Positions 11,961-23,345 of a stretch of 64,000 bases of DNA are shown here, in pieces; the stretch's first letter is position 1; each line of letters opens with the position of its first letter. The notes under the pieces are model-generated. The model was not told where the DNA came from. It worked only from the letters and a program-made list of their open reading frames with translations, and searched no databases. This DNA comes from Prinia subflava. Taxonomy: Eukaryota; Chordata; Aves; Passeriformes; Cisticolidae. The position numbers were made by a program, and so were the translations under genes. The DNA is taken from positions 140,054,102 to 140,118,101 of the forward strand of contig NC_086247.1 in NCBI RefSeq assembly GCF_021018805.1, in the 5' to 3' direction.

Positions 11961-14900
11961 CAAGGCAGTTGCCTTGTGATGCCTCACATTGTGCCAGGTG
12001 GTTTCCTGTGCTGGGCTACCTCTGTGCAGTGGGACAGAACCATGGGAACACTTTTCCGTCGAGGACAAACAGCTTTCACCCTTGGCCCTGACTCCTCTTT
12101 TGCTCCATTCATCTATCCTGGTACCTCAGCCCCTGCTCTTTGCACTCCTACAGACTTCAGCATGCAAAACAGACTGGAATGGCCTGGAAGGGGAGGGAGA
12201 AATCTCAGCAGTGTAAGGGATGACAATGCAAGGGGCTTGTGGTACAAATCCTGTGTGTGGCTGGAGATGATGGCAAACCTTGCTGCCAGTGGGCCTGAGG
12301 GGAACTGGCTGCCTCCCTGTCCTCTCACACATCTCCCTCGCCTCTCTCTTCAGGCCTGTGAAACCATTTCTCTCACAGCCCTGATTGCTTACCAAGTGCC
12401 AATTAGCAATGGCTGTTTCCTGATGTTGACCAACACCTCCAAGAGTCAGAAGAGGCACTGCCAGGTCTGGGTGCAGAGGCATCAAATGAATTGTAGGGAG
12501 TGCTGATGTCAGTACCCAAACTGCTTGGCCTCTAAGAGCAGATGTCTAGAGTACACTGTGACAAGCACTCCTGCTTTTCTGTCTTTTGACTCAAGAGAAG
12601 TGACAGTGCTGGCATTTTTGGTCACATTCAAAGTTGAGGCTGTGGTATGTTGAGGGGAGGGGAGCAATATCCTGAGAGCTCAGTCTTGTGTGAAACACAA
12701 AGTTTCTATTCAGAATCATGGATTTAAAACCTTGGCATGTTTTTGATCTCATAAATTCAGGCATAGCACACTTACAATATCTAAAGAGAACGTCTGGAAT
12801 GCAGATTGTTTTATGTAGTGTTTAATATAGTTGGGGTAGATGTGGAGCACTATGGGACACCAGGATTTTCCACGTGGAGTATTGTTCCAGGATGCTTCTG
12901 AAATACTCTGGCTCCATCACCATCATATTATGCTTGTTAAATAGAAGACATTAAATCAAAACAGGTGATCACCCAGTGTGGGCAGGATGGGATGGAGCAT
13001 TGTGTTCTGACACAACACCCAGAAAAGTGTATGCTGTCTGAGTGCTCCAAAGACTGTGTGAGTACAAGTGTTTGCTATTCAAGTGAGGCTGACATTAATC
13101 CCCAAAGTCAGTGTTATCCATTCCAGGCTGTGGGACCGCGTAGTGAACAGATGTGCCAGTGCATATGCGCAATCCTTATGTGAAAATACAAACCAGTTGT
13201 ATTTTGGAGAAGCAGGGCTCTGGTATTGGCATTCTCCCTTTGCCTTAGACAGTATTTCTAGATTAAAAGACATCTGCAAACTGTTTTTGTGGTGGTAGGG
13301 CAGGAAACATTTTATAGGCATTACATGACTATACGGTATGAATATTCAAGCTACATTTTATTAAAGTACATAACTCGTCTGACATAACTGGGTTATTTCT
13401 TCCTCTAAATTTAGCATACAGCAACACTTATTTGCTTAATAAGGAACAGTATTTACTTTAAGATTCCCACGATATTTACTTTGGGACCCAAATCTATTTC
13501 TGATGACTTCAGTGGTGATTGGGTCAAAATTTTCCTTATTTTTGTGAAAAAGAGATAGGACATCTTTCACCATTTTTCCTTTCCAACTAAGAGAACATAT
13601 ATCAAAAGCAGATGTCCAAAAAGTGCTGCAGAAAGATTAAATGAGGAGGAGGTAACCTGGAGAGTAGATACTTTTGTAATCGGTATATAGAGTTCCTAGC
13701 CAGTTTTCCATACCGAGCTTATTATGAGAGTTCCCAGAAGATAGAAACCAATTAACTCTTTATTTTGTCAGTGATCATTCTAGGTGTTCCTTAATGGGCA
13801 TTATTCTTGCTAAATTATGAATGAGCTTTATAGTAAGACAAATGCCATTATCAGAGTTATTTATTCATGGACTGTCATCCATAACATCCCCACACTCGTT
13901 TTTCTCAAAGTTTAGTATCGATCATTTGCTTTAATCAGATGCACCAAGGGAACCTGAAAGAATCAGCAACTGCAACTTTGGATATCAGCATCTCTCTCTG
14001 AGTCTTTGCCAAATCTAGCTGAGCACTGAGGCCATGTCAAGCATTAGGTAACAAGGGCAGTAAATGGGAGCTTATTCTGCTTTCATTAGGGTAAGTGTCC
14101 GTGTGTCCCCCAAACTTTAACTTGACTGATGATGAATCTCACTGTGCTGACATGCCCATTACTCTGCTTTTCCACTTTAGTCTGAGATCCCTCAGGGCTC
14201 TGCAGGGACTGTGCCCTGAAGAATTGCTGGGAGTGCAGAAGGGTCTTGCTCACCCTAATGGTATTGACTGCTGTTTGCTCTGTCTCGCCAGGTAAAATCT
14301 TTTAAGATGAGAGTAAATATTCTCTGCTCCTTGGTAGCTAGGAGGTTCAAAACAGTCTAAAATCAGCATTACATTCGATGAGGCAATTTGAAATGATACA
14401 ATGTCTACTACTGTTTATATTGCTTACAGAGCAGACAGGAGAAAAGCATGGTGTCAGCATCTGGCCTGTCTGGGTGAGTGCTTGCTTCTGCATCGATCTA
14501 CATGTGTCAAAGACTCCCTTATTTTCACTCTTTATTTCTTTACTCAGAGATTCAGCTCTACCAGAGACTAAATCCAGGCACATGCAGTAAGAAATCTAAC
14601 CTTTTTCTTTCTTCATTGATTGACATGCATGGTGTCCCTAAAACACTCTGGTTAGCAGACACTCCACTTAGGCATGAGAAAGTCAAAGTCTAGATCTGAA
14701 TGAGTCACTTTTGATTTTTTCCAAACTCAGTGAGGAGAAACGGGCATCTCTAGGTGTCAGTTTTCCTAAGAAGGGCATTTAAGAGGCAGCAGACAGGCTT
14801 AGAAACCAAGATCATTTTTACACTCCTAAAGTGAGCCAGACAATTGCACAGCCCTGTGCACCAGTGCATGACCATCCATATGGTCAAATTGTGAGCCCCG

Positions 14901-16947
14901 TCAGCAGCAGCCCAGCACTCTCCCAGACAGTGCCCACACACAGTTTGGGGCTCAGCATGGGCCTGACACATCCTCAGTGAGCGTGTTAAATGCGGTCAGG
15001 CTGCTCTTTACAGGTTAAGAGAGTTTAATCATGTGGATGTGAAAAGAGGTTAGCCCAGAGTGAAGCCCAGAGACTGGAGAATGGGTTCAATCCCATGTGA
15101 TTTTCTAATACAGAGTGAATCTTTAGAAGTCTGTAGCCAAAGATGAACTGGATCCTACAGTAAGTGTAATTTTCAGAGTTTTGGAGGACATTATAGCACC
15201 TCTGTGATATAGTGGGAGAACAAGTGACTTCCTCTCAGAGCAGTATAAAGCAATCCTAAAGCCCTGCAACATGCACTTAGGATGCAGATTTGCTGTACTG
15301 GAATCAGATCAATAAATTGACAGGAAGTTATCCTTTGAGGATAATTCTCTTTTCGGTTACCAGAGTACAGATCTAGAGCAATTTCACTGAGTTCCAAGAA
15401 GTTACCCTGGTGTGAAAAACTGCTAGAGACTCAGGCCTACTGACTTGTGAGTTTGATCTTTACACCAGCAAATGTCTCTCAGACTCAGAAAATCCCAATG
15501 ACAAATTTCAAATTCAGCTCCACACTTGGACCTTGTTTGTAAAATAGGACATTTCTCTGCTTTCCAGAGTTCACTTGACTTGTCCAATATATGAAAAAAA
15601 AAAACCAAACCAAGTTTGTTTCTACTTATAGATATTACCAGGATGATTAGCCCTGTATAAATTATCTATACTTGATCTTTTTTTGTAAATATCTTCCATT
15701 GTTACTACTAAGAGTTTCAACATACTTTAAAATCATGGTTTACCACAGCTCATTGTATTTCAGTACAGCCTGACCTCCTTATCTTCCTGCTGGAAAAGCC
15801 GGCAAGAGACAGAGTGTACATATTCCTTTTAAAATGAGATACACAATTCCCTCTTCCCCTCACCACTAACACACTTTTTAGAATTCCAAAGTCCCACCGT
15901 TTTGCGCAGATCCATCTGCTTCTATTTTGAGGCAACTATTCCTTTGGCTCTGGAGTGCTGGGTAGCACTCCTGTTAAAGTCTGTCACTGTCTCTGGTTAA
16001 TCAGCTGGAGAAGCTGCTGCTGCTATCTCTGCAGCACTCGGTGCCCATGACAGCCTGGGGAACAAGAGGCTTGGAAGAGAACCTGTTTCTCCCACATGCT
16101 GGTGGAGAACAGATCACTTGGGTGCCAGCATTTTTTTTTCCACTTCCATGTATTTTTTTTCTGTAGCAAATAATAGTCTTGATAGAGATGCACAGGAATT
16201 TAAGGTACGGCCATAAAAAAGGATTATGTATTATTTTTAAATAATTGAAACTTGAAATATCCGAGGTAAATGTAGACTTCCCAGTCAAATGGCAGAGGCA
16301 CTTAGGAGGCAAGGCTGTGTAGTTAATTAGAATACTAATTTCTTCTGGTTAATGGAATATATATTTCAAAAACACTTTAGTGTACCCTTTGTGCACATGC
16401 ATGTAGAAATTCTGCCAAAACAAAACTGGAGTTTTGAGCTGCATGAAACACTTGACTCTCCAGCCTTTCTGACAATTAAAAAACACATTTGGGGAAGAAA
16501 GCCAATCTTCACCGTGAGTCACTGGTGACGGGTCCAAGCACAGAGGGCCTGGGTTGGACCAGGCTGCTGGTGCTCTCTGCTCTGTGCCAGGCTGCCCTGC
16601 GTGGGTGGCTGCTCCGTTTCGGGGCCAGCTGCCTGTCTGCAGCACAGAGGAGCCCATGGTCAGCAGGAAGCCGTCCCCAGTTCCAGTTTGTTTAGCAGCA
16701 CCACAGTGCCGAGCCCTGACGCACAAAGAGAGCAGCTGCCCATGCACTCGAGGTGCAGCAGGCTGCCAGAGGCATTATCCACAGCCAGAGTTTTGTTCTT
16801 AATTTTGTTTGTTCATACAGCCCCCCTTGCATGGATTCCACCTGGGTCCAGGAGAAGATCTATTGCTCTGAAATTGCACTCTCTGGTGTACATCCATGAC
16901 TTTTAGCATCTCCATCCTGAACATGTAGTTTATAGGTATCTAAACCA
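11961..16947. other. Unique non-coding sequence
   Basis: About 5 kb without an identifiable gene or transposon. A GC-richer patch lies at about 16.53-16.78 kb; three overlapping short frames (68-101 codons, +) cross it, which argues against any single real coding frame. A short tRNA-like T-arm word (GGGTTCAATCCC) near 15082 has no cloverleaf around it. Confidence 0.5.
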
Positions 16948-17017
16948 CTTAAAACTAGGTTTACAGCTCTAAAGCTGTAAACCTAGTTTTAAGATGACAT
17001 TGTGGAAAATGTCATCT
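16948..17017. repeat. Perfect 21-bp palindrome with adjoining hairpin
   Basis: Left arm 16948-16968 and right arm 16973-16993 are exact reverse complements (21/21) separated by the four bases CTAA. A second exact inverted repeat follows: 16992-17001 (AGATGACATT) and 17008-17017 (AATGTCATCT) around the 6-base loop GTGGAA, sharing two bases with the first stem. The long stem would fold as a near-loopless hairpin in RNA or a small cruciform in DNA. I see no flanking target-site duplication or transposon ends. Perfect arms suggest a recent origin, for example replication template switching, or selection on the structure. Confidence 0.95.
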
Positions 17018-19059
17018 GCTTTCTTAAGCTTTGTGTTTTAAAATTCAGCATAAGCCTTTTACCTCATCAAGCTCAAAATGCAAGCCCTATATTTTCATAA
17101 AAAGGAATTTTGTCATTTTCAGTGGTCATTTTTATTGTTTTCTGGATGCATAGCAAACGTGTTCTTTTTTACTTCATTTTCTGCTTCCTGGGCTGTATCA
17201 GGGCTTAGAATACTTTTCTTGTATAGTGAAGATAACATTTGATGAATCAAATGTTTGACAACATATTCCTGCTTGTCAGAAAAGGCATTCAGAAGACTGT
17301 GTTTATAAGACCAAATCTGTACGTTCTACAGTAGTAGCTGAACTTTCCTGTATAACCTACATATGATGGCTCTGCCTTCCTTCCTGCATTCTAATCTCTG
17401 GGCATATTCAGTGATGAAATGTCATGTATGCCATTTACACCTTTATTCTAAATGAGCTGCAGAAAACAGCCTTATCACCCTAGTGTCATTTTTCCTTTCA
17501 GAGCTTGAAATGCAATGTGTTAATTGCCAGCTATTACTTATTTATGATTATTACACCACATTTGCTTTTTTGTGATTCTAAAATCATGTTCTGGACCATT
17601 ACTGTTATTATTGCAACTAGTGTTATTTATTGTTCTTATAAATGGTGTAAATTATGGTTTTCAACTAAAATTAAGAATCTTTTCTAGCTTTGATATATTT
17701 AGGCAGTGCTGAATGAAATAATGGCAACAATAATTTTATCTCACACACACCCCCAAACACAGAAAGACTGCTGACTGTGAAGTTTGGTCAAAGTATGGTT
17801 AGGGGAAAATTGTCAAGATACAAAGGGATTTATGCATGCATTTATTACTTGCACTAGTGGGAGTTTCACCAATAAATCCCTTGGGATGAATGTGATCCTA
17901 CATTCTTCAATGCTAGTAGAACAGGCCTTATCTTCAGCAATCATTTCATTTCCACACTTTAATGTTCCTATTCTATAGTGCAGCTCTCTATAATTTTTCT
18001 AAAAGATTTTTTATCAGTCTTGATCAAGTGTGTTAGTTGATAAATGGTTGAGAGGCACAGACTACAAGGAAAGATGCAATGAGTCATGCTGTCTCCTAGA
18101 AACCAACCAGCAAATAGCTTTCAACAACTATTTCAGCCTCTCCAAGTACCCTCCACTCCACTACTCTCTCAAGATCTAATATAGACTTCCACACTACCTG
18201 GATGTTCACCTGCCCAGGAAAATTTGGGAAGCAACTGTAATGAAACAAAGTGGAGTCCTTCAGTACCCACCCAGAGGAATGAGGCTTATGGTAAAAGAAA
18301 GCAAGAGAATGGTGACAAAATAAGTGGGTGAGGGAACCATTTCCTCAATGGTTTGGCCTGGTCTAAATGTGGACTCCTGCCAAATGCAGCAGTTCAGCTC
18401 TTCCCCTGTGCTCTGAGCACACAGTCCCTTCCCACAGGATCAGCTATCATGTCATCAACTGTATGAATACACTGATTTGTCTGAAAAACTTACAGGAAAA
18501 GAAAGAGATCAGTTTTCTGTGTTGGGAGGCTCTGCAGTTGCTACTGCCAGCACAAGAGATTCTTCTAGAACATAAGGCAGGAAGCATGAGGCAAAGAATG
18601 CTTTTGGCTACAGTGCGGTCAAAGGTTGTTTGCTGAGAAACACCATCCTCAGCTAGAGGGGTTTATTTGAAGGAATAATTTTTTAATTTTACTAAACAGG
18701 CTATCTGTGCCTAGAGGGCTGAAGGAGCAATCCCAGAGACCTTCCTGCTGGCCCCTGGTGCTGCCTTGGTGCAGATATTGCACAAGATGTTGGATAGGAC
18801 ACAGGGTTTGTGGACTGACTTTGCTCAGATCCTTCACTTGGTGGAAGTCAGGATCTGCTGGATGACACTCAGTTATTGCTCTAAGGCACAAGCTGGGAAA
18901 AGTCCTTAGGCTGTGGGCTTGTAAAGACTCCGCAGGCCTGAGTCTAGAAGAGATGTTAAACCTCATTGAAAAGTGATTCCCAAAAGCTCTTGGGTTGTCT
19001 TTTTCAGCTGCCTGTCCACACAAAATAAGGCTTCCTCCTAGGACTCCAGTGAGATAAAT
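17018..19059. other. Unique non-coding sequence with a short palindrome
   Basis: AT-rich unique sequence. A 10-bp-arm palindrome with a 2-base spacer lies at 17234-17255 (arms AACATTTGAT and ATCAAATGTT). No gene or transposon recognised. The short frames at 17505-17687 and 18367-18636 have no family resemblance. Confidence 0.5.
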
Positions 19060-19190
19060 TGCAATTTCTATTCCCATATAGCAGGTAGAAAAACTAAGGA
19101 AAAAACATAAATAATTTGCCTAAAAAATGGAGTGAAGCTTCACAAGAATTAATGTTACTGGACCCCAGAGGCTGAGACCCTCATTTCTGT
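19060..19190 (+). mobile_element. Possible MIR-like SINE remnant
   Basis: The wording around 19068-19150 (TCTATTCCCATATAGCAGG, then GTAGAAAAACTAAGG, then a TTTGCCTA word) follows the order of the MIR core: a 'ccccattttacagatgagg' block, a 'aaactgagg' block, then a 'cttgccca' block. It is very diverged. Ages and boundaries cannot be judged by eye, and chance resemblance is possible. Confidence 0.35.
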
Positions 19191-19870
19191 GGCCTTATGA
19201 TCTGGCCATGTCTCTCTAGAGCCTGTAGCAATAGTTTCTATGGCAATGACCTACAAGAAAAAAGTTATATTTGCATATGCCTTTACTAATCTTGCATATC
19301 CTTCAAATTCTATTCGAATAGATTAGCAATAAAGGATAAATATTGGAAGAGCCCTGTGTGGAAATTATGAAGAGCTTTCTTCTTTTCTAGCTGCAGTACT
19401 CCTGTGAGCACTGGCATCAGCTCCAAAGCTACAGTGTCTCTCAGGGGCCTCAGTCAGCCATAGCATGTACACACTGAACATCTTGAGGTGCTCTCCTCCT
19501 CCTTCTTACTGAAGCAATTGCAGGTTGCCTGAAACCACTGACACCTGCCTGGGACCCACTGGGCCCTTGAACTCCTCAGATGTAAGTGCCCTGCAGCAGT
19601 TCCCATGGGGCACCCTTCACTAATATGGCCAAAAAAACCCTTGAGGCACTTTCTTCAAAGATGAAATTAAGAAAATAAAATTATTAAATAGGCAGGTGAT
19701 AGAAGCTGAATTGAACTTCCTTTATATAAACTCATTTCATACATGTCGATTCTATCTAGTTTACCTTGTCTGGTAAGAATGTGTTTTTACAGTCATTACG
19801 AAAGAGATCTTTTTCTGTTTTGCCTAAGAACTAGTTCTAAGAGGCTTTGCAACCCTATCTGGCCTTTGGG

Positions 19871-19905
19871 GTTTGTGTTTGTTTGTTTGCTTGTTTGTTT
19901 GTTTT
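19871..19905. repeat. (GTTT)n simple repeat
   Basis: About eight GTTT units with GTGTTT and GCTT interruptions, followed by a run of seven G. Confidence 0.9.
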
Positions 19906-20481
19906 GGGGGGGTGTTACAGGACTGAAGATGAGGTTACTTAAAACACAGCAATCTGGAATCCAATCTCAGGTTTCCAGAACATGGGTAAGCCTGGTCCTG
20001 AAAGGTCTGGGAGAATGATCTATTCATCTTCCCTGAGGATGTTTTGTTTCTCACGAAACCAATCTCTTTTTTCTGTTTGCGCCTACTTTGAGGTCGTAAT
20101 CCCCTGTTTGTGATACCAGCAGGATTCCCACAGCAACAGATTATGATGTCACAAGCAGAGATTTATGAAGCCATAGGACAGACAAACAGGAAGAAGGGCT
20201 CTGTTGTGATACAGCCCTGTCTGCAAACTCTTTTTGTAGTAAAGTGAGAGGAAACCCATGTCACAGAAGTTATATTTTAACCTTCTAAGTGGCTGGTTAT
20301 CAAAGTGTGACTGAGCATAGATATTCAGCAGCAGGTTTTCTACTTTAGAGCCTGTTCATAAATCCTGACTGAATACACTAAAATCCTGTGAGGCAATTTG
20401 ACAAACATCATGAGCAAAATGAGCAAAATTCATTGGCATGGACAACAACAATATCCAATGTCTCTGTAAAATGAAGGAAGA

Positions 20482-20541
20482 GCCACTGGGAGCCAGTGGC
20501 TCAAGGGCTACCTTGAGCTGTGACTGTGCCAGAGGTAGCCC
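20482..20541. repeat. Nested short inverted repeats
   Basis: GCCACTGG (20482-20489) pairs exactly with CCAGTGGC (20493-20500) over a 3-base loop. CTCAAG (20500-20505) can pair with the CTTGAG word at 20512-20517. GGGCTACC (20505-20512) can pair with GGTAGCCC (20534-20541). The last two overlap, so not all can form together. No known structured RNA family is recognised. Confidence 0.6.
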
Positions 20542-21844
20542 CATCCCTTTCGCAGCCTCATGGCAAGTGGGGAAGAACAGAGTTTACCCCCTTTTCTGGA
20601 AAAACATGACTTCTCCATGAATACTTCCTTGACTCTGCTTCAGCTGGGCTGCTTCACTTTGGGAACTTCTCAATGTCTGTTACAGACATTTTCATGAGAC
20701 AAGGATTCTAACACAGAGATCTGCAGCATTCCCTCCACCAGTGAATGATTTACAGAGCTTCAGGTCTTGTGAGTGGGCAGCCACATGCTGTGGTAAAGGG
20801 CTCAGCTATGAAATTTGGCCTTTCTTGTCACAGGTCCCACCTTTGTCCTGCACAGAGATGATGGAAGGTTTGTCTGTCCAGCTGAGCCCACCTAGCACCT
20901 GGCTCACAGCACAGAGGACTGGCTTTGGAGAGCTGTGTAGTTGAAAGGGGTCTGATTGCCTGTGTATATTTTGGGAACTGAGTGTGTGGGGTTTGCTCCC
21001 AGTGTGTGACCCTTGCCTGTCCCTCACAATCTTCCCTAACTTGTCCTTGTTTGACCCTGTCACAAAGTAACCAGAATATTGTTTCGAATCTAACTTGCAC
21101 AGTAACTGGCAGGAATTTGATCTGGCATTTTACTGAGATGTAACCAAATGTGACTTGTAGAAGAAATTCTCCAACAATGGCACTTGTGCCCTTTTAGTGG
21201 TATTTTATTCCAAGTTCTGGACCTTAGCTTTCCCTGTGGTTTAGCTTTGGGTTGAATTCAAACCAGAAGGAGCATGTTTTCTGGATCAAAATCAGGTGCC
21301 GTAAAGCATAGCTGAGTTTCCACAAGGACATTTGAAACACGTAGTTGACTTTGTTTTGCATGTGAGATTTCTACCAGGCCAATACTGAGACCTCCTTGGA
21401 TTTAAAAAATGTGAAAGAAGTCTATTTTCCTTCCAACTCTTTTCAAGAAAAAAGCAAAGCCCTTATGAAAATCACATGAAAACCGTAAGTTGGTTTCAAG
21501 TTGTTCTATTGACAGGACCTCATTGCTGATTTTCCCCATAGTTACAAATCATACAATAAAAATACAAATAAAAGGATGCGTCTTGTCTTGGTACCTATCA
21601 CATAAACTATGCATTCATAAAAACTGGTTTTTTTTTCTCCTGCAGACACAGGCTGCATTTTTATACTGACACGGGTAAGTGCTGCCACTAGGAAGTCCCA
21701 GTGTCCTTCTAAATCTGCTGTTCATCACTATCTCCTCCTGGGTCTTTCTGTGAGTCTGGCAAAACCATTCTTCTGAACACTCTTATGAACTTGATCAGAG
21801 AAACCATAGAGCAGTAGAACTAAGGTTCAAAAATAGGGTCTTTT

Positions 21845-21999
21845 CAATACCTGTAATGCCTTTGACTCAGTCCCACATTTATCCTTATCTCCAAATTGAG
21901 GAAATGTGGATACAAAGGGTGGATGATTTGGTGGATAAGGGATTGCTGGAGGGACACAGCCAGAGTGTTGTGATCAATGGCTCTGTGTCCAGGTGAGGG
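21845..21999 (+). mobile_element. CR1 LINE fragment, reverse transcriptase region
   Basis: The text matches the middle of avian CR1 ORF2: the 'gcctttgactcagtcccac' block (AFDSVPH in active copies), then 'aaattgaggaaatgtgga', 'tggtggataagggattg' and 'gtggtcaatggctc'-type words in the expected order. CR1 is a non-LTR retrotransposon whose ORF2 encodes endonuclease and reverse transcriptase. Only about 150 bp remains, with no intact frame. It ends abruptly near 21999 and is followed within about 40 bp by a CR1 piece in the opposite orientation. Confidence 0.85.
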
Positions 22000-22039
22000 C
22001 CACTCATCTGTCTTGGTCTATCTTGGTGACCTCAGATGC

Positions 22040-22210
22040 TCCTCACACGGCTTCCCCTCAAGGCCCTTCACCACCTTTGTAGCCTTGTTCTGGATGGTCT
22101 CTAATAGCTTTAAATCTTTATGTTTTGGTGCTTAAAACTGCACAGAGTGGTCAAGGTGAGGCCATACCAGTGCAGAGTACAGAGGGACATTCTCCTCAAA
22201 CCACTGCTTG
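22040..22210 (-). mobile_element. CR1 LINE fragment, antisense, region between RT and 3' end
   Basis: Read on the minus strand this matches the CR1 segment downstream of the RT catalytic motif. On the plus strand the diagnostic words are 'caccacctttgtagcc', 'ctctaatagctttaaatc', 'aaaactgcacagagt', 'caaggtgaggcc' and 'ccagtgcagagtacagag', in CR1 antisense order. It is truncated at both ends and has no open frame. The 22000-22040 linker is not assigned. Confidence 0.85.
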
Positions 22211-23149
22211 TACTGGTCATATATCTATGAAACTAATATTTACCTGGAGTTTTTACAGGCCTGTCCCAAAATACTAGTTCTGGAACCAGCTATGTCTTGA
22301 TTTCATTCTCAGATCTTTACTCCATATCCACTCTAGGTTGGACATGACCTGAACAACCACCATTTGACCTCAAGCCAGCCTTTGACCTCCATACCTGTAG
22401 AATAAACCCAGACATCAGAACAGACAGTTTAGTGACTGCTGCTACACTTTCCAGATAATTCTGATTATGATACTTGATTTAGTGCTTCTAGGTGGAATTG
22501 GAGAGACATTCTGATTATGAACAAGCACTAAACAGCTGTGGCACTAAAAGGGATGGGCAGACACAGCAGGCAGAACCAACGCATGGTGCTTGATGTAATT
22601 CTCTAAGATTGTTCTTGATACATGCTTTAGTGTCGTTTACTTCAAGGTCATTCTAAACAACACTGTTTTAAAAACTGAGCAGAATTAAGTAACAATCATA
22701 CTGATATTTTTGGAGTTCCTCATTTCTTGGAAAACAAGTTGTCATTTTATTTTAATTTCACCATAAGTACAGCCGGTAAGTAAATATAAAAAATTCCCCC
22801 TTAAAGAATATATTAATTTGTACTCAAATTTCCAAAGCTTGTGGATTTTTACTTTGCTTATTTAAAACTTGTCCAACTTTCACGAACTACTGCATCCTTA
22901 GTCACAGGAAAAATACACCACAAATGTTAAAAAATATTAGTTTCTAAATATTTTGAATGCCAAGTGGGAAATGAATAATGAAACAAAGAAAGTGTGTTTC
23001 TTGAACACGATTTATATTAGGCGTACACCCACACTTTCCTTAAATAACTCCTATAGTGGAACTCTAGCTATTTACTTTGCATATCTTTCAGCCCACACTA
23101 ATGGTTCTTAGGACCCATAAAATCCTACCATTTGGGGATGTGAGGTGAC
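22211..23149. other. Unique non-coding sequence
   Basis: No gene or transposon recognised. Contains a 13-bp direct repeat (22458-22470 and 22508-22520) interleaved with a 10-bp inverted repeat (22478-22487 and 22523-22532). AT-rich after 22.7 kb. Confidence 0.5.
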
Positions 23150-23345
23150 TTTACAAATATGATCAGATCATAATGAGTAGATAGGTTTCATGATCTCCAT
23201 TTCAGATGTGTGGGTTCTGAGGCACAGAAGTTTAAGTGACATTCCCAAGGACACAAAGGAAGACAGTGAGAGAGATGAGAAGCCCAGAGTTCCTGACCTC
23301 TCTGTCCTGCTCACTAATCACAAAACTGCATGTCTTCTGCATACC
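23150..23345 (+). mobile_element. MIR (CORE-SINE) copy
   Basis: A tRNA-derived ancient SINE. The sequence follows the MIR consensus order: 'gatctccatttcagatg' (consensus 'ccccattttacagatg'), 'tctgaggcacagaag', 'ttaagtgacattcccaagg', a 'cacaaag' block, then the 'gagagatgagaagcccagagttcctgacctc' region corresponding to 'gctgggattcgaaccca', cut here into words, and a 3' tail. It has no coding capacity. MIRs are old and scarce in birds, so a copy this readable is worth noting. The 5' tRNA-like part is weak, so the start is approximate. Confidence 0.8.

Larger units (their letters stand above)
19191..21844. other. Unique non-coding sequence with small hairpin cluster
   Basis: No gene or transposon recognised. 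A (GTTT)n-like tract lies at 19871-19905 and nested short inverted repeats at 20482-20541. The open frames at 20741-20944 (+) and 20806-21100 (-) overlap each other and look like chance. Confidence 0.5.

Noticed and set aside
11934..12506. 190-codon plus-strand frame
   Set aside because: Starts inside a TG microsatellite; the remainder has no recognisable domain, and frames on the other strand overlap it.
15082..15093. GGGTTCAATCCC, resembling a tRNA T-arm
   Set aside because: No acceptor, D or anticodon stems at the correct distances.
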